From NCBI GenBank assembly GCA_012845835.1, contig JABAKD010000021.1, forward strand, positions 4,056,206-4,120,205: 64,000 nt of DNA. Direction: 5' to 3'. Positions 1 to 12,700 of the stretch are shown here, in pieces. The notes beneath the pieces are model-generated. The model was not told where the DNA came from, did no database searches, and saw only the letters and a list, made by a program, of their open reading frames with translations. Positions within the stretch are counted from its first letter, which is position 1; every line of letters begins with the position of its first letter. The DNA is from Undaria pinnatifida (Eukaryota > Sar > Phaeophyceae > Laminariales > Alariaceae). The translations under genes were made by a program, and so were the position numbers.

Positions 1-269
1 TACACAAGAAAATTGGGGGCCCATTTGGATGTATTTCAATGAGTGGTGGCGGCAGGGTCCCGCGTACTACCTTGAAAACGTTGGCCTCTCTGAAGATCGC
101 CATTACTAGCAGTCCGTGCACCATTTATCAAGCGGGAGATGGTATGTTGGCCCTTTTTATGGCACCTGGGGTCCCTTACTGAGTCTTCGTCCACTATAAG
201 GGACGTCATACAGTGGGGAAAACACGGTGCAAAGAATACGGAATACGGACGTCCCTTAACAAAATTGGA

Positions 270-580
270 AGTTGACCTAGACCGACCGGACCCCAGCCCT
301 AACCCTCAACGCACGCTCTTACCCCTACCCTTTGTGGGGGTCGGGGTCGGCAGGGGCAGCCGCGCGGGTCTGCAGCGTGTTTTGGTGGCATTTTTCCAGT
401 GCCGGTCGTTGGTGATCAAGTTCAATCTTTCAGACCAAGTCGACCCCAGAACCAACCCTAGCTCTAAACCCCTTCTTGTGGGGGGCTCGAGGTCGGCAGG
501 AGGCAGTCCCGCGGCTCCGCAGCGTGTTTTGGGGTTGCTGTCTTTTCCACTGCCGATATTTGATGATCGAGTTCGGAGCT
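270..580. repeat. Degenerate ~155 bp tandem duplication
   Basis: Two direct copies, about 278-425 and 434-580, share the order: CGACCCCAG-like start, AACCCT, a CCCCTT...GTGGGGG stretch, GGTCGGCAGG, a GCAGCGTGTTTTGG core and a final TGATCGAGTTC-like end. A 230-codon open frame crosses both copies, but its translation resembles no family I know and the duplication itself explains the openness. I treat the segment as non-coding. Confidence 0.55.
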
Positions 581-741
581 TTTTGAGAAAAACGCCTCGG
601 AAAGCCGTCCCTATACATGCGTATCAGGGTTGTGTTATCATTCGTGTTATATTATTGAGGTATAATATAATATATTGTGCCCGGTACTGCTGTGTAGTAC
701 TCTGGTTTATGTTTTATTATAAAAATAAAATACACTCCAGC

Positions 742-812
742 TGTGAGATCGAATATTTTGTCGAAACTCATCTTTGCAAGCTGTGTGTGATACTCCGATC
801 GCGCGTATTACG
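742..812 (+). repeat. Dispersed repeat family A, partial copy
   Basis: Carries the family A core: CAGCTGTGAGATCGA, then CTCATCTTTGCAAGCTG and a CTCCGATCGCGCG end. The same core recurs at about 15830-15895, 20165-20225, 37855-37945, 53240-53340, 57195-57285 and 63890-63980, and inverted near 15728-15790 and 62590-62655. The family has no coding capacity that I can see. Confidence 0.6.
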
Positions 813-1600
813 GGTTGTGTGTCCTCATTAAGGATATAGGTCGGCGACTCCCCTTGCAACTACAGTGTAGCTATCAGGGTCAACAGGGTGATGTTAGTCT
901 GTGCGCGGAAACTATAAAACCCGTTTCTGAGGGGGACAAAATCTGCCAGCTGTGGAAGGAAATGCATCAGTTTATCAAGTGAATCTTGTAAGTCGAATAT
1001 CCGGTGAGGGGAGGGCGGAGTTTTTAAGGACGTGGGGGCCTGATTTTGATCAAAAGGGGGGCGGGAGGGGATGAGGGGGGGGAAGGGAAGGGTGGGGCAG
1101 GTCAATTAGTGCGTGGAAACTAGGAATATTTCTTGTGGGGGAGGGGGGGGGGGGCGGGGGCGGGGGGGGAGGGCTTCAGGTCGCATAGATGTAGGGGTTT
1201 GCTATACGCGTGGTGCTAGGTCTAGGCGATGGTGCGGGTGGTGGGGAAGGAGGGGGCGTTGGGGGCGGGGGTGGGTGGGAATTGCAGCAGCGGCATGGAC
1301 GGCCCTGAAACGATAACGAGGCGATATCCAGGGCGTGGAAGTGTTTATTTCTCTGGCGGATTTCGATAGTAGGTGGGGCGTTTAAGCTTGTTTTATGTGT
1401 CGTCCTCGAGCACAGCATATCATTTATTATTGTGTATCGCGAGTCCATCACATATACGAGTATACCCCGATAATCTATTGATGTTTATTATGTCGATTGA
1501 TGTCGATTGTGGTCATGGTGTGTGGGCGGTGGTGGGGTGATGGCGCAGCAGTATCATGCTGTATTATAGCTGGTAGATATGTCAACTTTTTGTGTTATTT
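813..1600. other. Gene-free G-rich stretch
   Basis: No supportable gene. G-rich runs occur at about 1010-1110 and 1130-1290, some of ten or more consecutive G. The short frames here are Gly/Arg-rich or Pro-rich readings of this skew. Confidence 0.5.
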
Positions 1601-1621
1601 CAGTGGTTCCCCAGTAAGACG

Positions 1622-1787
1622 ATGATGTTCCAGAGCAATATGACCGCCTTGTTGGGGGCAGCCGCCTTATTCACCTTATTCCTTCCAGCCTGTAAGTGCG
1701 ATTCCCCAGAACCGCCAAGCGATTTTGACCGCCTTGTATCGGGATGCCTTGCTCAGACCGCCTTTTTGGGAAACCCCTACTCTGTAA
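1622..1787 (+). other. Possible signal-peptide exon with duplicated donor region (weak)
   Basis: From the ATG at 1622 the frame reads a hydrophobic signal-peptide-like start (MMFQSNMTALLGAAALFTLF), followed by a good splice donor, CCT|GTAAGT, at 1691/1692. An acceptor-like TTATTTCAG lies just upstream. A degenerate second copy of 1632-1697 sits at about 1726-1787 and again ends in CT|GTAAGG. The exon would end in phase 1, which does not fit the mapped exons of the downstream sulfate gene, so it is either another transcript or chance. Confidence 0.2.
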
Positions 1788-2147
1788 GGACGAAGTGCTG
1801 CTGCTGGCGATAATGATAATGATAATGATACCGATAGTGTAATAGTGGCGATGAGTGGTGACGGTGGCAGTAGACACTACTTCTCACTCATTCGACGCTG
1901 TTGATGGCTCGGACTGTTATGTGCTCTATGACCAACCATTATGGGAAATATTTTTAGCGATTATTTCTCTCTTTTAACAGGGATCTCCGACGCCAAAAAT
2001 GAAAACCATCCACTATGGAACCAGAAATCATCGTTATTTCTGGGTTCAGAAACAATCAAGGGCAGAAATCAGCGGATGTGGTGATTTCTGAGCCCAGAAA
2101 TAACTGCTCTTCCAACCTCCCAGAACTGGGATCATGTGACTTTTGGA

Positions 2148-2446
2148 TACTTTTTTTTTTTTTCTTCACACCTCTACCCTCCAGCTTCTGGACAGGCCGT
2201 GGTCACAGGTGTCGTCCTTTTCCTTCCCCCCCGGTTCTTGCCTTCAATTTTTATCGCGCATAGGGTTCAGCAATACCACTGCTCGTTTGTTTTCGTCGAG
2301 TTTTGCTGACTCACGCTCTCGCGTTTTCCGCAAGTCAATTTGTGCACAAGAAAAAGTCCCCTCGGATTTGTACGAGTATGCACTCGGGAGGATTCGAACT
2401 CACGAAACTGACCTATACCAGGGTCGTACGCCATCGGGGCGACCGG
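2148..2446 (-). mobile_element. tRNA-derived SINE, copy 1
   Basis: Reverse-orientation member of a ~310 bp family (other copies at 10767-11080, 29588-29892 and 63146-63462). On the minus strand it starts with a tRNA-like head (GTCGCCCCG, then an internal GAGTTCGA box B) and ends in an A-rich tail, seen on the plus strand as a T run at about 2150-2163. This copy has lost about 20 bp of the region between the boxes. Confidence 0.75.
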
Positions 2447-2449
2447 ATA

Positions 2450-4450
2450 CTACCTCGTACCAAGTATCACATGTCACCACTGCCTAACAGCAATACTTCC
2501 ATCGAAGACAGGGACAAATTCAACATGCTCCGCGCAGGTTCATGGCAATGCACATTCTAACAGACAGTTCGTGGCAGCGATACCAACAGCCAACCGACTC
2601 GCAGCCTTTCTCCCGGCCGTTCAATTTCGGCACACGCCGACTTTAGCAGCGGCAAGGCTTTTTCCCTTCTTGACAAGAAATGGACATATCGCTCGATGGG
2701 TTTAGGGAAAAAATTGCCATGTAATCGTTTCTCAATGGTAATCGAGTGGTATGATGCCTGTCTGCTGTACACGTCACCCATCGCCCTCAACAAAGAATCA
2801 CAAACCTACGACAGCATACCGCGCTTGTTGTGTGCGAGACAGAGCTTCGTCCTCACACCAACGCGACAGCAGGACCACCACCACCATCGAAACCACCACA
2901 GGCACACCACACCAGCAGCTCAGCAGCAGAGACAGCAGCAGAGGCGGTGGTGACCTAACGTCGCCGGCGACAGTGTACGTGCCAGATTTCAAAAATAATG
3001 GCAAAACGGCCAAACAAGACCTACCATTTCAAAATAAGACCACTTTCCAAAAATCAGGAGCCATAATGAACGCCCCTTTTTGATTCAGTTATTTCGGGAG
3101 CCTCAAGAGCTAACAAAACAATCGCCAGAAATAAACGCCCAAAAATTCCATAATAGTAGGTCTATGCACGAGACGAAAAGGACTAAGGTAGAGCCCTAAG
3201 CAATCATTGGTGCATTGGTTGAATTCGGGCTAACCCCTTCAAAACTGGAAACCCGTCATTTAGGGACAAGTTACTCGGAAACTGACTGTGTAGGGAGGGA
3301 TTTTGGGGGCACTAAAGCGGTGTGGATGGTGGGGTGATACTCAAGAAGGGTCATGATGTTGATGGTGGGCGGTAGTAATGATGTGATTTTGGTGTAATAG
3401 TGGTGACGATGGTGGTTTAGGTTTTTTGTGATTGATGGTAGCGGTGGCGTCCTGGTGATGAATGGCGATGATGACGGTGCACGGCGGTGTACCACTGGGA
3501 TAACTTTTCCAGTTTTGTCAAAGAATCCACAAGTTTCGCTTTGATAAGTTTGAAGTTGGTCGTTCGCGGTGGTATGCTGCTACTCTATGCTGGTATTTGG
3601 TACCGGTATTAAATAGTAAACGAAATCGACGTGGGGGGTAATTTAAAACTTCAGTTTCCACCCACTGAACTTCCATATTTTTGTTTGTTCCTTTCTTCAG
3701 TACTATCGAAAGTGAAAGCCGTGGCTGTGATTCTTCGATCAATGTAAGAGGTAATCTGGATGTGCTTCAAAAGACTAGTCTATACCCTGGTATCACACCT
3801 CTCAGGATTTATCACCAACATATCTGGTGAAGTACGGCAGTACCTCCACGGGTACCTGGTAATATATACCAGTACCTTGTAAACATTACTGCAGAGTTGG
3901 CACGGATTATTTTTTTCTTCCGTACTTGTACGGGATCCTTGTCGCTGATCGCGTAACGCACACTATTTATTTCTTTGCTCATCCCTTCTATCCATGTTTA
4001 CATAATTATTCTTTCTCCTACCTCCCTCGCTAGTCGTGACTCAGATCCGGGGTCACTAAGCAGGCTCATCCCCCCCCCCCTCGCCACTAGTATCTGTGTG
4101 CGCCTTCATTTTTGTCGCGATAATACTTCAGCCCATTCTTCCCTCGTCGACTCGCATCGAATTGCTCCGAGCATAGCATTGCTACAAGCAGCACCTCATT
4201 TCACAAGTATGTTCCTAGATGCGTTTGCTTGAGCCAGAAGGTGGCCGAGCGTAAACTCTCCTGCTCTAAAATACTCAGTATAAAGTATATCTTATAATCG
4301 GCAGGGTTTCCACTTATGGATGTAGATGCGTTTGCGTAGAAAGGTCTCTTAACAACTCGACATGCCTTGGTATTCATACGTGTATGTCTCCAACAATTTG
4401 ACAGCCGGTTAAACTGAAATCTCTTTTACGACTGTGACTCAAACAACATG
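2450..4450. other. Gene-free interval upstream of the sulfate gene
   Basis: No exon could be supported. The stretch holds (CCA)/(CAG)-rich sequence at 2870-2950, a TTAA-MITE D relic near 3230-3330 (GGAAACCCG, then GGGACAAGTTACT), a GTGATGATGG-rich stretch at 3330-3490, and clustered GTACCTGGTA/TACCAGTACC palindromic motifs at 3780-3890. The promoter of the downstream gene should lie near the right end, but no reliable core element is visible. Confidence 0.45.
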
Positions 4451-4457
4451 GCATTGG

Positions 4458-6709
4458 ATGACACCGCAGGACGAGCGAGAGAAGGCAGCGGCAGCAGATG
4501 CTGTCAGGGGATCATCGTTTTCCTCCCCTAGTGGAGGCGGTGGGGGCATCGGGCCTATGGGATCACAACGGGGGGGGGGCGAAGATGGGGACAGCCTGAT
4601 CTCGAAGCGCATGCCGTACTGTATGGCGATGATGGTGCTCCTCGCTATCGTTTACGTCCTCGCCAGGTGAGGCTTTCTTGTTTTCGTGTTTTGTTGTGGT
4701 GCAATCCCTTTTGAGCCCCGAAACCCCTCCCAACACTGATTCCAAGTAATTTGTCCCATAAAAACGGGTTTCCAGTTGTAACGGCGTTAACCCAGTTCCA
4801 ACTCCCAAAATAATCCTAGTCTAACTCCAAGTGTTGTCCCCATGTCGGGACTGCGGTGCTAAAAGGGTCAAGAACTGCACCCACGTGTTGGAGACAATTT
4901 ATTTCCTATAATATCGGTGTGGGGTTATTTTTTTTGCAGTTTTGAAAGGGTCATGATGTCTCGTATGATATGATGATGTGTTCTTAGTTGGACGTCCGTT
5001 TCTTTTGTGTGTAATTGTGGGTGGGATGGAACGTGGGAATGGCGGTGTGGTCTTTTACTTGTTAATTTTTTTTTTTTTTTTTTTTTTTTTTTATCCTCCG
5101 GCGGATGGGGAAAAATAAAGCTTTAGCTCACCACACTTCCGCGTATTTTCATACGCGTCGTGTGTCGATTTAACTCAGTTGCTTTCGCAGCCCAACGCTA
5201 GCTGGCGCACCCTTCGAGTCCCATTGTAGGTATAGCGTAAGCTGTCCCTATCATTGGTCCTCGTTACAACCCCGGCAGCGCAAGCTGCCGTTGTATACGG
5301 GTGCGTGTGTATGTCGACCCGGCCTGTCCCCTGAGGGTCAGGTTCGGTGGAGATAGCCACCCGGAATGTCATCTTTCCGGGTAGTGTGGGACTTGCGCAA
5401 GCTCACCCACTAACAAAACCCCTGGCCATGGGAGATAGCCTTCCGCCGGACTTGGTCCAGTTACGGTCCACCCTACCCATTCGGGCGTTGTTAATGTTTA
5501 TTCAGGTGTTATTTTTATTTTTTGGTTTGACATGTGGTATCCACATATGTGTCATTTTTTATTAATTCTTTGATCTGGTGTTATTTACGCATAATAACTT
5601 CTCCCTTGATTTCGTAATTTGTTTTTCTTGCCTGATTCCTAACCTCTGTTGACCCCCAACCACTCCCCCTCTTCGCGAATCCCCGCTGTGTTTTTGTGTT
5701 GACTTTTGTCGATACATCTGGGGGGGTTTCTCTGTTCTGTCTGTTTGTCTGGCTGACTGGTTCGTCTCTCTGTCTTTGTCGGCGTTTCTGTGTGTTTTCA
5801 TTTGTTGGCCAATCAGGACCGAGAATGCTTCGTGCGTGTGCCCGAGCGACATCGCGGAAAAAGAACCTGCGGTAAGCCTCGCCCGAAACGTGTTTTGTTT
5901 TGTTTTGTTTTTTTATAGCTGTTCGGAGAAAAAACAGAATGCCGGTCGATTTGAGCCGATGCAGCCTTCCTTACATTCTGGGGGGGCGTGAAATGGCTGC
6001 TGCTGCTGCTGCTGATGTTGTCGTTGCGGTAGTTGATGTTTCGGCCGTGGTGTTGTTATTGTATGTTGGTGCTGTTGTTTTCGTTTCGAAAACGTACGAT
6101 GTGAAAAAACTGTGACTCTGATTTGTACGTCAGCTTGCATATATTAGTTATGTCACTTTTGCACATGACCACCGCTAACCTCTCGGTACCACACACCCCT
6201 CCTTCCTCCCTCCGCCGTCTCCGATGCCCCTCCTTCCTCGAATGTCGCAAACACACCGAAACACAAAATACGAAACGAAAAAAAAAAAACATATCGAAAC
6301 GCGCCAACGAAACAAAACAAAAACTCTCGAAACAACCCCACCCCAAAACTAAACGAAACGACCAATTACATACGTAAATTCAACCGGGCTCGTACAGGCG
6401 TCCGTGGCGACTATGGACGGCGTCGGACCCGCGAGTGGCTGGTCTTCGGCCTCCAACGCGGACCTCGACGCGGCTTCCCCTCCCCTCCACACCTTGGCAG
6501 AGTGCGCGCCTTGCCCTTCCTGCCCCGCCTGCCCCGTCTGCCCGGAGTTACCGGCGGCGGCGGCAGCGGCTGCGCCTGGGTTGAGCGCGACGGAGTCTGG
6601 GTTTACCTGCGCTGACTTTGACATGGGAGAGTGTCGGCGCCAGAGCTTGGAACAGACAACGCCTCATATCATTGAGTGCTCGGAAGCGGGCGAGGGAGGT
6701 TCTCAGGAG
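4458..6709 (+). other. N-terminal exons 1-3: hydrophobic anchor and CPxCP stem of the PAPS-synthesis fusion
   Basis: Exon 1 encodes a Gly/Ser-rich leader and a basic residue pair, then an 18-residue hydrophobic run ([18 protein letters not shown]). Exon 2 adds TENASC, a possible N-glycosylation sequon, and CVCPSD. Exon 3 encodes [15 protein letters not shown], an Ala run and four further Cys before APS kinase begins. This resembles a signal anchor plus stem of a type II secretory-pathway protein, or a signal peptide if translation starts at the internal Met. No Phe follows the hydrophobic run as in the heterokont plastid ASAFAP motif. Splices 1-2, 2-3 and 3-4 agree in phase, but transcription across them is not proven. 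The ATG at 4458 was chosen because the frame extension to 4434 begins with GTG. Confidence 0.6.
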
Positions 6710-9700
6710 GTGAGGATGGGGTTGGGAGGGGCGGGGGGGGGGGGGGGGGGGGGGCTCAAGAGGTGGCTTGTGTATGTGGTTGTCGCTACTTCAGTTCAGA
6801 CCTCGTAGACGTTTACTCGCACAAGGTCCGACGTATATGTGTATCTTGCTGGCACTGTACGTGTCTTGTTTGTCTTTCTGAAAGGGGGGAAGCCGGAGAA
6901 GGTGCAAATATAGTTGATGGAATGGCAAAGAAAACGACAATCCGACGACCCACGTTTGCAACTTAGTTTTTTAGGGAGCTGGAGAATGTGTAAATATAGT
7001 TGATGGAATGAAAAAAGTAACGACAATCCCACCACGCACCTATGCAAATTCAGTTTTTTTGTCACACATGCCACCTCCCTCGTCCTCAGCAGTACGCGGC
7101 AGTGGGGCAAAAGGCTGCTGCCCTCTGGATTACCTCCCCTACCCTATTTGTGACCTACCCTACCCTGCCATGCCCTGCCCTATCCTACCCAACAATGTTG
7201 TTCCGGTCAGGCATGCCACCTGCCCCGTCCTCAGCGGTACGCGGCGGTGGGGCAGAAGGGTGCTACCCTCTGGATGACCGGGCTTAGCGGAAGCGGCAAG
7301 AGCACGATCGCTAAGGCCCTCGAGGAGGAGCTGGTGCTGCGCGGTGGCAAGCACGTTTACCGTCTGGACGGAGACAACATCCGGACCGGCCTTAACCGTG
7401 ACCTTGGTGAGCGTTGGGTTCGGCTGGTTGCGTTTGTTGGTTAGTTGATTGGTTCGTGGATATGTTTGGCTGGTTGGTTAGTTTTCTTAGTGGTAAGCAC
7501 CCCCACCGTCTCTATGGATACTGTTAGGACGGGGCTCGAACGCGACCTTGGTGAGTTGTTATCGTCACGAGAAGGCACAGGTTATTTTACTGGTTCGCTG
7601 GGGTTGGCTTGCTGGTTAGTTCATGGGTAGGGTTGGTTGGTTGATCGGGTGATGTTTTTGTTGGTTGGTTGTTTTCTTTTTATGGTCGGTTGATTTGTTC
7701 GCACCGTGGTTGTTTCGAGTGGTGTGTTGTTTTTGGCTTTCGTGGTTCTGTCGTAGTTTTTGTAAAATTAGTTTCGTCGGTTGTTCGCTTGGCCTTGTTG
7801 GTTTGATGGCGAGCGTGTGAAGGTGACTTTTTACCCCTCCCTCCCCATCACCCCCCGTCTGTCTCCGTTTTTGTCGGTTTTGTTGGTACTTGATAGGCTT
7901 TTCGCCTGCCGACCGTGGAGAGTCAGTCCGCCGCGTCGGTGAAACTTCTTGCCTCTTCTCCGACTCCGGAACCATCACCATCGTATCGCTCGTTTCTCCC
8001 TATCGGTAAGCGAGGTTATGTATGATAGAAAGACACCCCCTTACCTCCCCCCCTCCGTAGTTATGTGGTTTCAATGGACGCATCTTACGGTAGATGTGCA
8101 CTTTTTTTTCTTCATTTTTTTCATTTTCCGGTGGATGGGGGAAAATAAAGGTTAAGCTCACCACACTTCCACGTGTTTTCATACAAGTCGTGTTGTCAAT
8201 TTAACCCAATTGCATTCGTAATCCAGCGGTAGCTGCCGAGTCCTTCGGTTTGCGTGATAGCGATAGCGCGGGCTGTGTCCCTACCGGCGATCCCCGTTAC
8301 TACTCCGGCAGCGCAAGCTGTGCCGTTGTTTTTTTTTTCCGAGGCTTTACCCCTTGTCGAGCTTTTTTTTTATTTTTCGCCTTCTGAGGCAAAAACCAAT
8401 TTTCGATGTGAGGGAGAAAACTGAAATTGCAATCGCCATAAACCAAGCCATGGCCTAAGTGTACAAAAATGAAAAAGTTTGCTAAAAATCAAACATGCAC
8501 TCCGATGATTTTGGGTTGAATACGAAGCGCCGGTCAGTCAGAATTTTATTTTAGCCAAAAAGGGGTATACCTCAATACCTCTACCGTAGCACGTGTCACC
8601 TCCTGGACTGTTCCGTTTGATACCTGTTTTTCACGTTCGGCGATGTTGCTCGCTCGCTCTGGTCTGACGGGTTTTTGGTTGACGTTTTCTGTTTTTGTTT
8701 TGTTTTCTTTTGTTTCTTCCGACAGCGAGGCGAGGGATGAAGCACGGAAACGTCACGAGGACCAGGGCATCCCTTTCTTCGAGGTAAGTTTTTTTTTCTG
8801 GGTGTGCCCATGATATCCGTGGTTTGGGTGTATGTCCAGGAGTTTTGGGTGTGTGTTCGTTTATGACGGATATAGATCAAATTGATGGTATCTCTTGCCC
8901 TTGTGTATTTCCAATAACCCCCCCTTGCCGACATTTTCGAACGTGCCGGTTGACGATCTACAGCACTTTTAACCCGTCAAGGCGGCTTTGGAGTTATCAT
9001 AATTTGTTTCAGCGTGTGGAATTCATTGACGGCTGTCCGTCAGGGGGCAAGACTGACCTGACCGTCAACCGACATCTTTGGTTATCTTGCTCATGCGCAC
9101 GAAACTTTTTTTTACTGTGTTTGTTACTGTGTGTTTGGCAGATCTTCCTAGACGTGCCGCTTCAGGAGGTGCAGCGACGTGACCCTAAGGGCTTGTACAA
9201 GCAAGTGGAAGAGGGCAAGATCAAGAGCTTCACCGGCGTGTCTGAAGACGCTCCGTACGAGGCTCCTCTTAACGCTGGTGAGGGTTTCACATCTACATGA
9301 TGTGGATATGTTATACGCTTCGGACACAGATCACGATCTAGATCATCTACGTGTATCATGTATGCAGCAGTAGGTCCTGTATGTGCCGTTGTGAGATATG
9401 CTGTGCAGGGTCTGTACAAGAGAGTACATATCCAACCCAAGGAACATGTGTTAACCCAAGCAACGCGTCAACCCAAGGAACTTGTGTTTGATCGTACAGA
9501 TCGCACGGCTCCCATCGGGTGACATGAGCCAGACCGTACATATCATACAGATATTACCTGAAGTATCTAGATCATGGTGTGGGGATCGGTGATTGATCTG
9601 TCCGACGTGTGATTTTATATTGGGGGGCGTTCTTTCGGGAGTTACCGCCACGGGGTGTTGTCTGAACCGTTGGTTGTGGTGCCTATGGTATTAAGGTATA

Positions 9701-12700
9701 CGACTTGTTGGCAGCATTTTTTTTTCCTCGTGACGCGGCTCCTTAATCCTTTTTCAACTCCTAAAATGATCCTATTCTAACTCCAAGTGTTTTGTCCCCA
9801 TGTCGAGACTGCGGTGCTGAAAGGGTTTTGTGTTGACTGGAAACCCGTTTTGGAGGAAAAATCACTTGGCGTTTGTGTGTGGAGGGTTTTTGGGGCTTTG
9901 AAGGGGTTATAGAAACCCCTTGCCCTGTTTTTGGGGACAACAACCCTTTGCCCTGTTTTTGGGGACAAGTGACTTGGAATTAGTAGGTGAAGGGGGTTTG
10001 GGGCTCTTTGAAGGGGTTCAAGTTAATTATTGTTTTCCAATGTGAACGCCTCTGGTTGTTTTTATAAACCCACGTCATCATGGGATTTGGTCATCGGGTT
10101 GCACCTGCGGTTTAGTCATCATGACTAGTGTTTGCCTTGGAAGGCATGGAGCTCCTCAAGCCATCACCCTCAGAAGGCAAAAGAAGAGCCAGTGCACCTT
10201 AAACGTAGCACGTGTCTGTGTGTTTGTGACTTTGAATAGTACAGTATGTGTTGATTTTTTTAGTTGTACCAGTAACTGGCACCGGGTAGGTATGTTTTAT
10301 CGAGTCTGACTTTACCGGCGTTGTTTTGATATATTTCTTGTGTTTTTAGTGGTTTGTTAATCTGTCGCATTCGTTTTTGTTTTTGCTGCGCCCCGCATGT
10401 GTTCAGAGCTCCGCCTCCCCAACATGGAGATGACGGTGAAGCAGTGCGTGGATGCCCTGATCCGTCTCCTAGAGAACGGAGGCATTCTTACCGGTGGCCC
10501 TTCCGACCCTGCCGGGCTTCCGATGCCCGATGGCGACGAGATAATCGACCTGCACGTACACCCCAGGTAACATGATACTGCTTGCTGTACAGCACTAGTA
10601 TGAACTGCTGGGTTTGTTGAACATAGTCAGTGTGCTATATACTACGACGAGGTACTAGCCATAAATATTAAACAAAACGAAACGAAAAAATGCACTTTCA
10701 GCTGTGAGGTCGACCAATGTGATTTTGGTCAACAAGTCGTTACCGGTATGTTGTGACGAAGGTATTCTTCTTCTTCTTCTTTTTCTTTCTCACACTTTTA
10801 CTTTCCAGCTTCTGGACAAGCCGTGGTCACAGGTGTCGTCCCTTCTCCTCCCCGGTTCTTGCCTTCAATTTTTATCGCGCATAGGGTTCAGCAATCCCAC
10901 TGCTCGTCGATTTTTCATCGAGTGTTGCTAACTCACGCTCTCGCGCTTTCCGCAAGTCAATTTGTGCACAAGAAAAAGTCCCAACGAATTTATACGAATA
11001 TGCACTCGGCGGGGCTCGAACTCACGAAACTGACCTATACCAGGCTCGAGGATAACCTGATACGCCACCGGGGCGACCGGCAAAAAGTATAGCATGAGCC
11101 GGCGACGCGTAGTAGTTACTTGTGACTAACTTGGAGTTTTTTTTTTTTTTCGGGTCGCCCGCAATCGAAATGCGGTCACATCTTGGTACATTGTAGTGGC
11201 TAGTGTTCACCCAAGTCGTGGTGGGGATTCATGTAGTACAATTCAACAATTCCTCGGGGTTTTTTTATGACACGCCATTTCATAAAAGTAAAACTGGTGC
11301 ATATACCACAATATGCAAGTGTATTTTTTTATCAATTAACAATGCCTGGTGCCTGATATGCCTGGTGCCGGGTACGTATGTGGTTTATTGTATTTTGTCA
11401 TCGTGTACCTGAATCTACCTTTACTTATCTGTAAGCTTCTGCATGACATGTGTCCACCCAAAAGTATCTGTAGTTATTGATGACACGCACATCATACAAT
11501 ATACCCTGGTGTGCGTCTTCGTCTTTGTAAGCTGCGCGACAACTCCGGTCGCGCGTTTTTCCAGCACGCATTAGCCTTTAGTACCTGGTATGAACAGAAG
11601 ATCTCCGCTGGCAACATGCTTTGAAGTTGTTCGGTTTGTGTTTTCCTTGTTTTGTTCTTTCCAGCGAAAAGGCGCAGCTGGCGGCGTTGGCGGAGACATA
11701 CCCCAAGGTTCTCATCACGGACATTGACCTCAACTGGCTGCAGGTACGGTGTGGTATGTTGTGGTGTGGGGTGGTATGGATTGGTATGGTATGGCCCATA
11801 GCCCATAGATTACCATGTGGAAACGTGCACAGATGGTTCTGATTTTTGCATTGCTCCCTTAGAAAGTTGTACTACTGTTGTACTGATGATGCGGATACGT
11901 GAATATGATCCCAAATGATCTATCTATATAGCAGTGATCCGATCTGTTGAACGCGTTCAAATATTTGTCCTGGTGGTGATGCTAGTTCTTCCGATGATGA
12001 TGTTTTATGGTAATAATGGTCATGAATTTTGTAAATGTCGATGTTGTTGACGTGATGTAGGCGACAACTATGGTGATGGCTTATAGTCTATAGATATACC
12101 GATGAGTGACAGATGGGATTGCTAGTATAATAAGCGATACCCGATCGCCCGCAGGTGATCGGCGAGGGGTGGGCGTCACCCATGAAGGGCTTCATGCGCG
12201 AGGGCGCTCTGCTCCAGACCATCCACTTCGCGTCCCTTCTTGTCGACCCCGCCAACACGACCGGTAAGAACACTGACTTAGGCTGTGAATATATTTTTGT
12301 TTGTTTCTTTCTTGGTGTTTTATTTTATCATACTTTTATCTTACGAAAGCGCTCAGCTCCAGACGATGCTCTTGGCGTTTGGCGTCGCTTTTTGACGCGT
12401 GCTAGGATAAAAGAGGTGTAGCACGTTTTTGGCTGTTTTTTTCCTGGATGACGGTGCTCCTTAGCCCCTTTAGAACCCCAAAATATCTTTGCATACTGAC
12501 TCCGAGTAATTTGTCCCAAAAAAATGGATTTCCAGTGGTGAAGGCGTTAACCCCTGTGAGACTTGATTATGTATTGATTATAGCATGGGAAAAAAGACAC
12601 AAACTGACGATTTTACGGCGTCAGCCCGCTCCTATTAATGGTTGGCGATGACAAAATAATTGGTGTCCGAACGACGACGCCGACAATGCCGAGACTCGTA

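Larger units (their letters stand above)
7235..9277 (+). other. APS kinase domain (exons 4-7)
   Basis: Adenylylsulfate kinase, ATP + APS to ADP + PAPS. Exon 4 begins [16 protein letters not shown] and contains the Walker A loop GLSGSGKST, then [15 protein letters not shown], the strongly conserved APS-binding block. Exon 5 gives [16 protein letters not shown] and a VSLVSPYR strand, exon 6 the EDQGIPFFE block, exon 7 [19 protein letters not shown] and [13 protein letters not shown], the family lid region. No catalytic residue seems missing. Imperfect copies of both edges of exon 4 lie in the flanking introns. Confidence 0.93.

Noticed and set aside
139-831. 230-codon open frame at the left edge
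   Set aside because: Crosses a degenerate tandem duplication and a family A repeat; no recognisable domain and no supported splice sites.
1622-1691. First exon of the sulfate gene encoding a signal peptide
   Set aside because: Its donor is phase 1 and matches none of the mapped downstream exons; kept only as a weak candidate.
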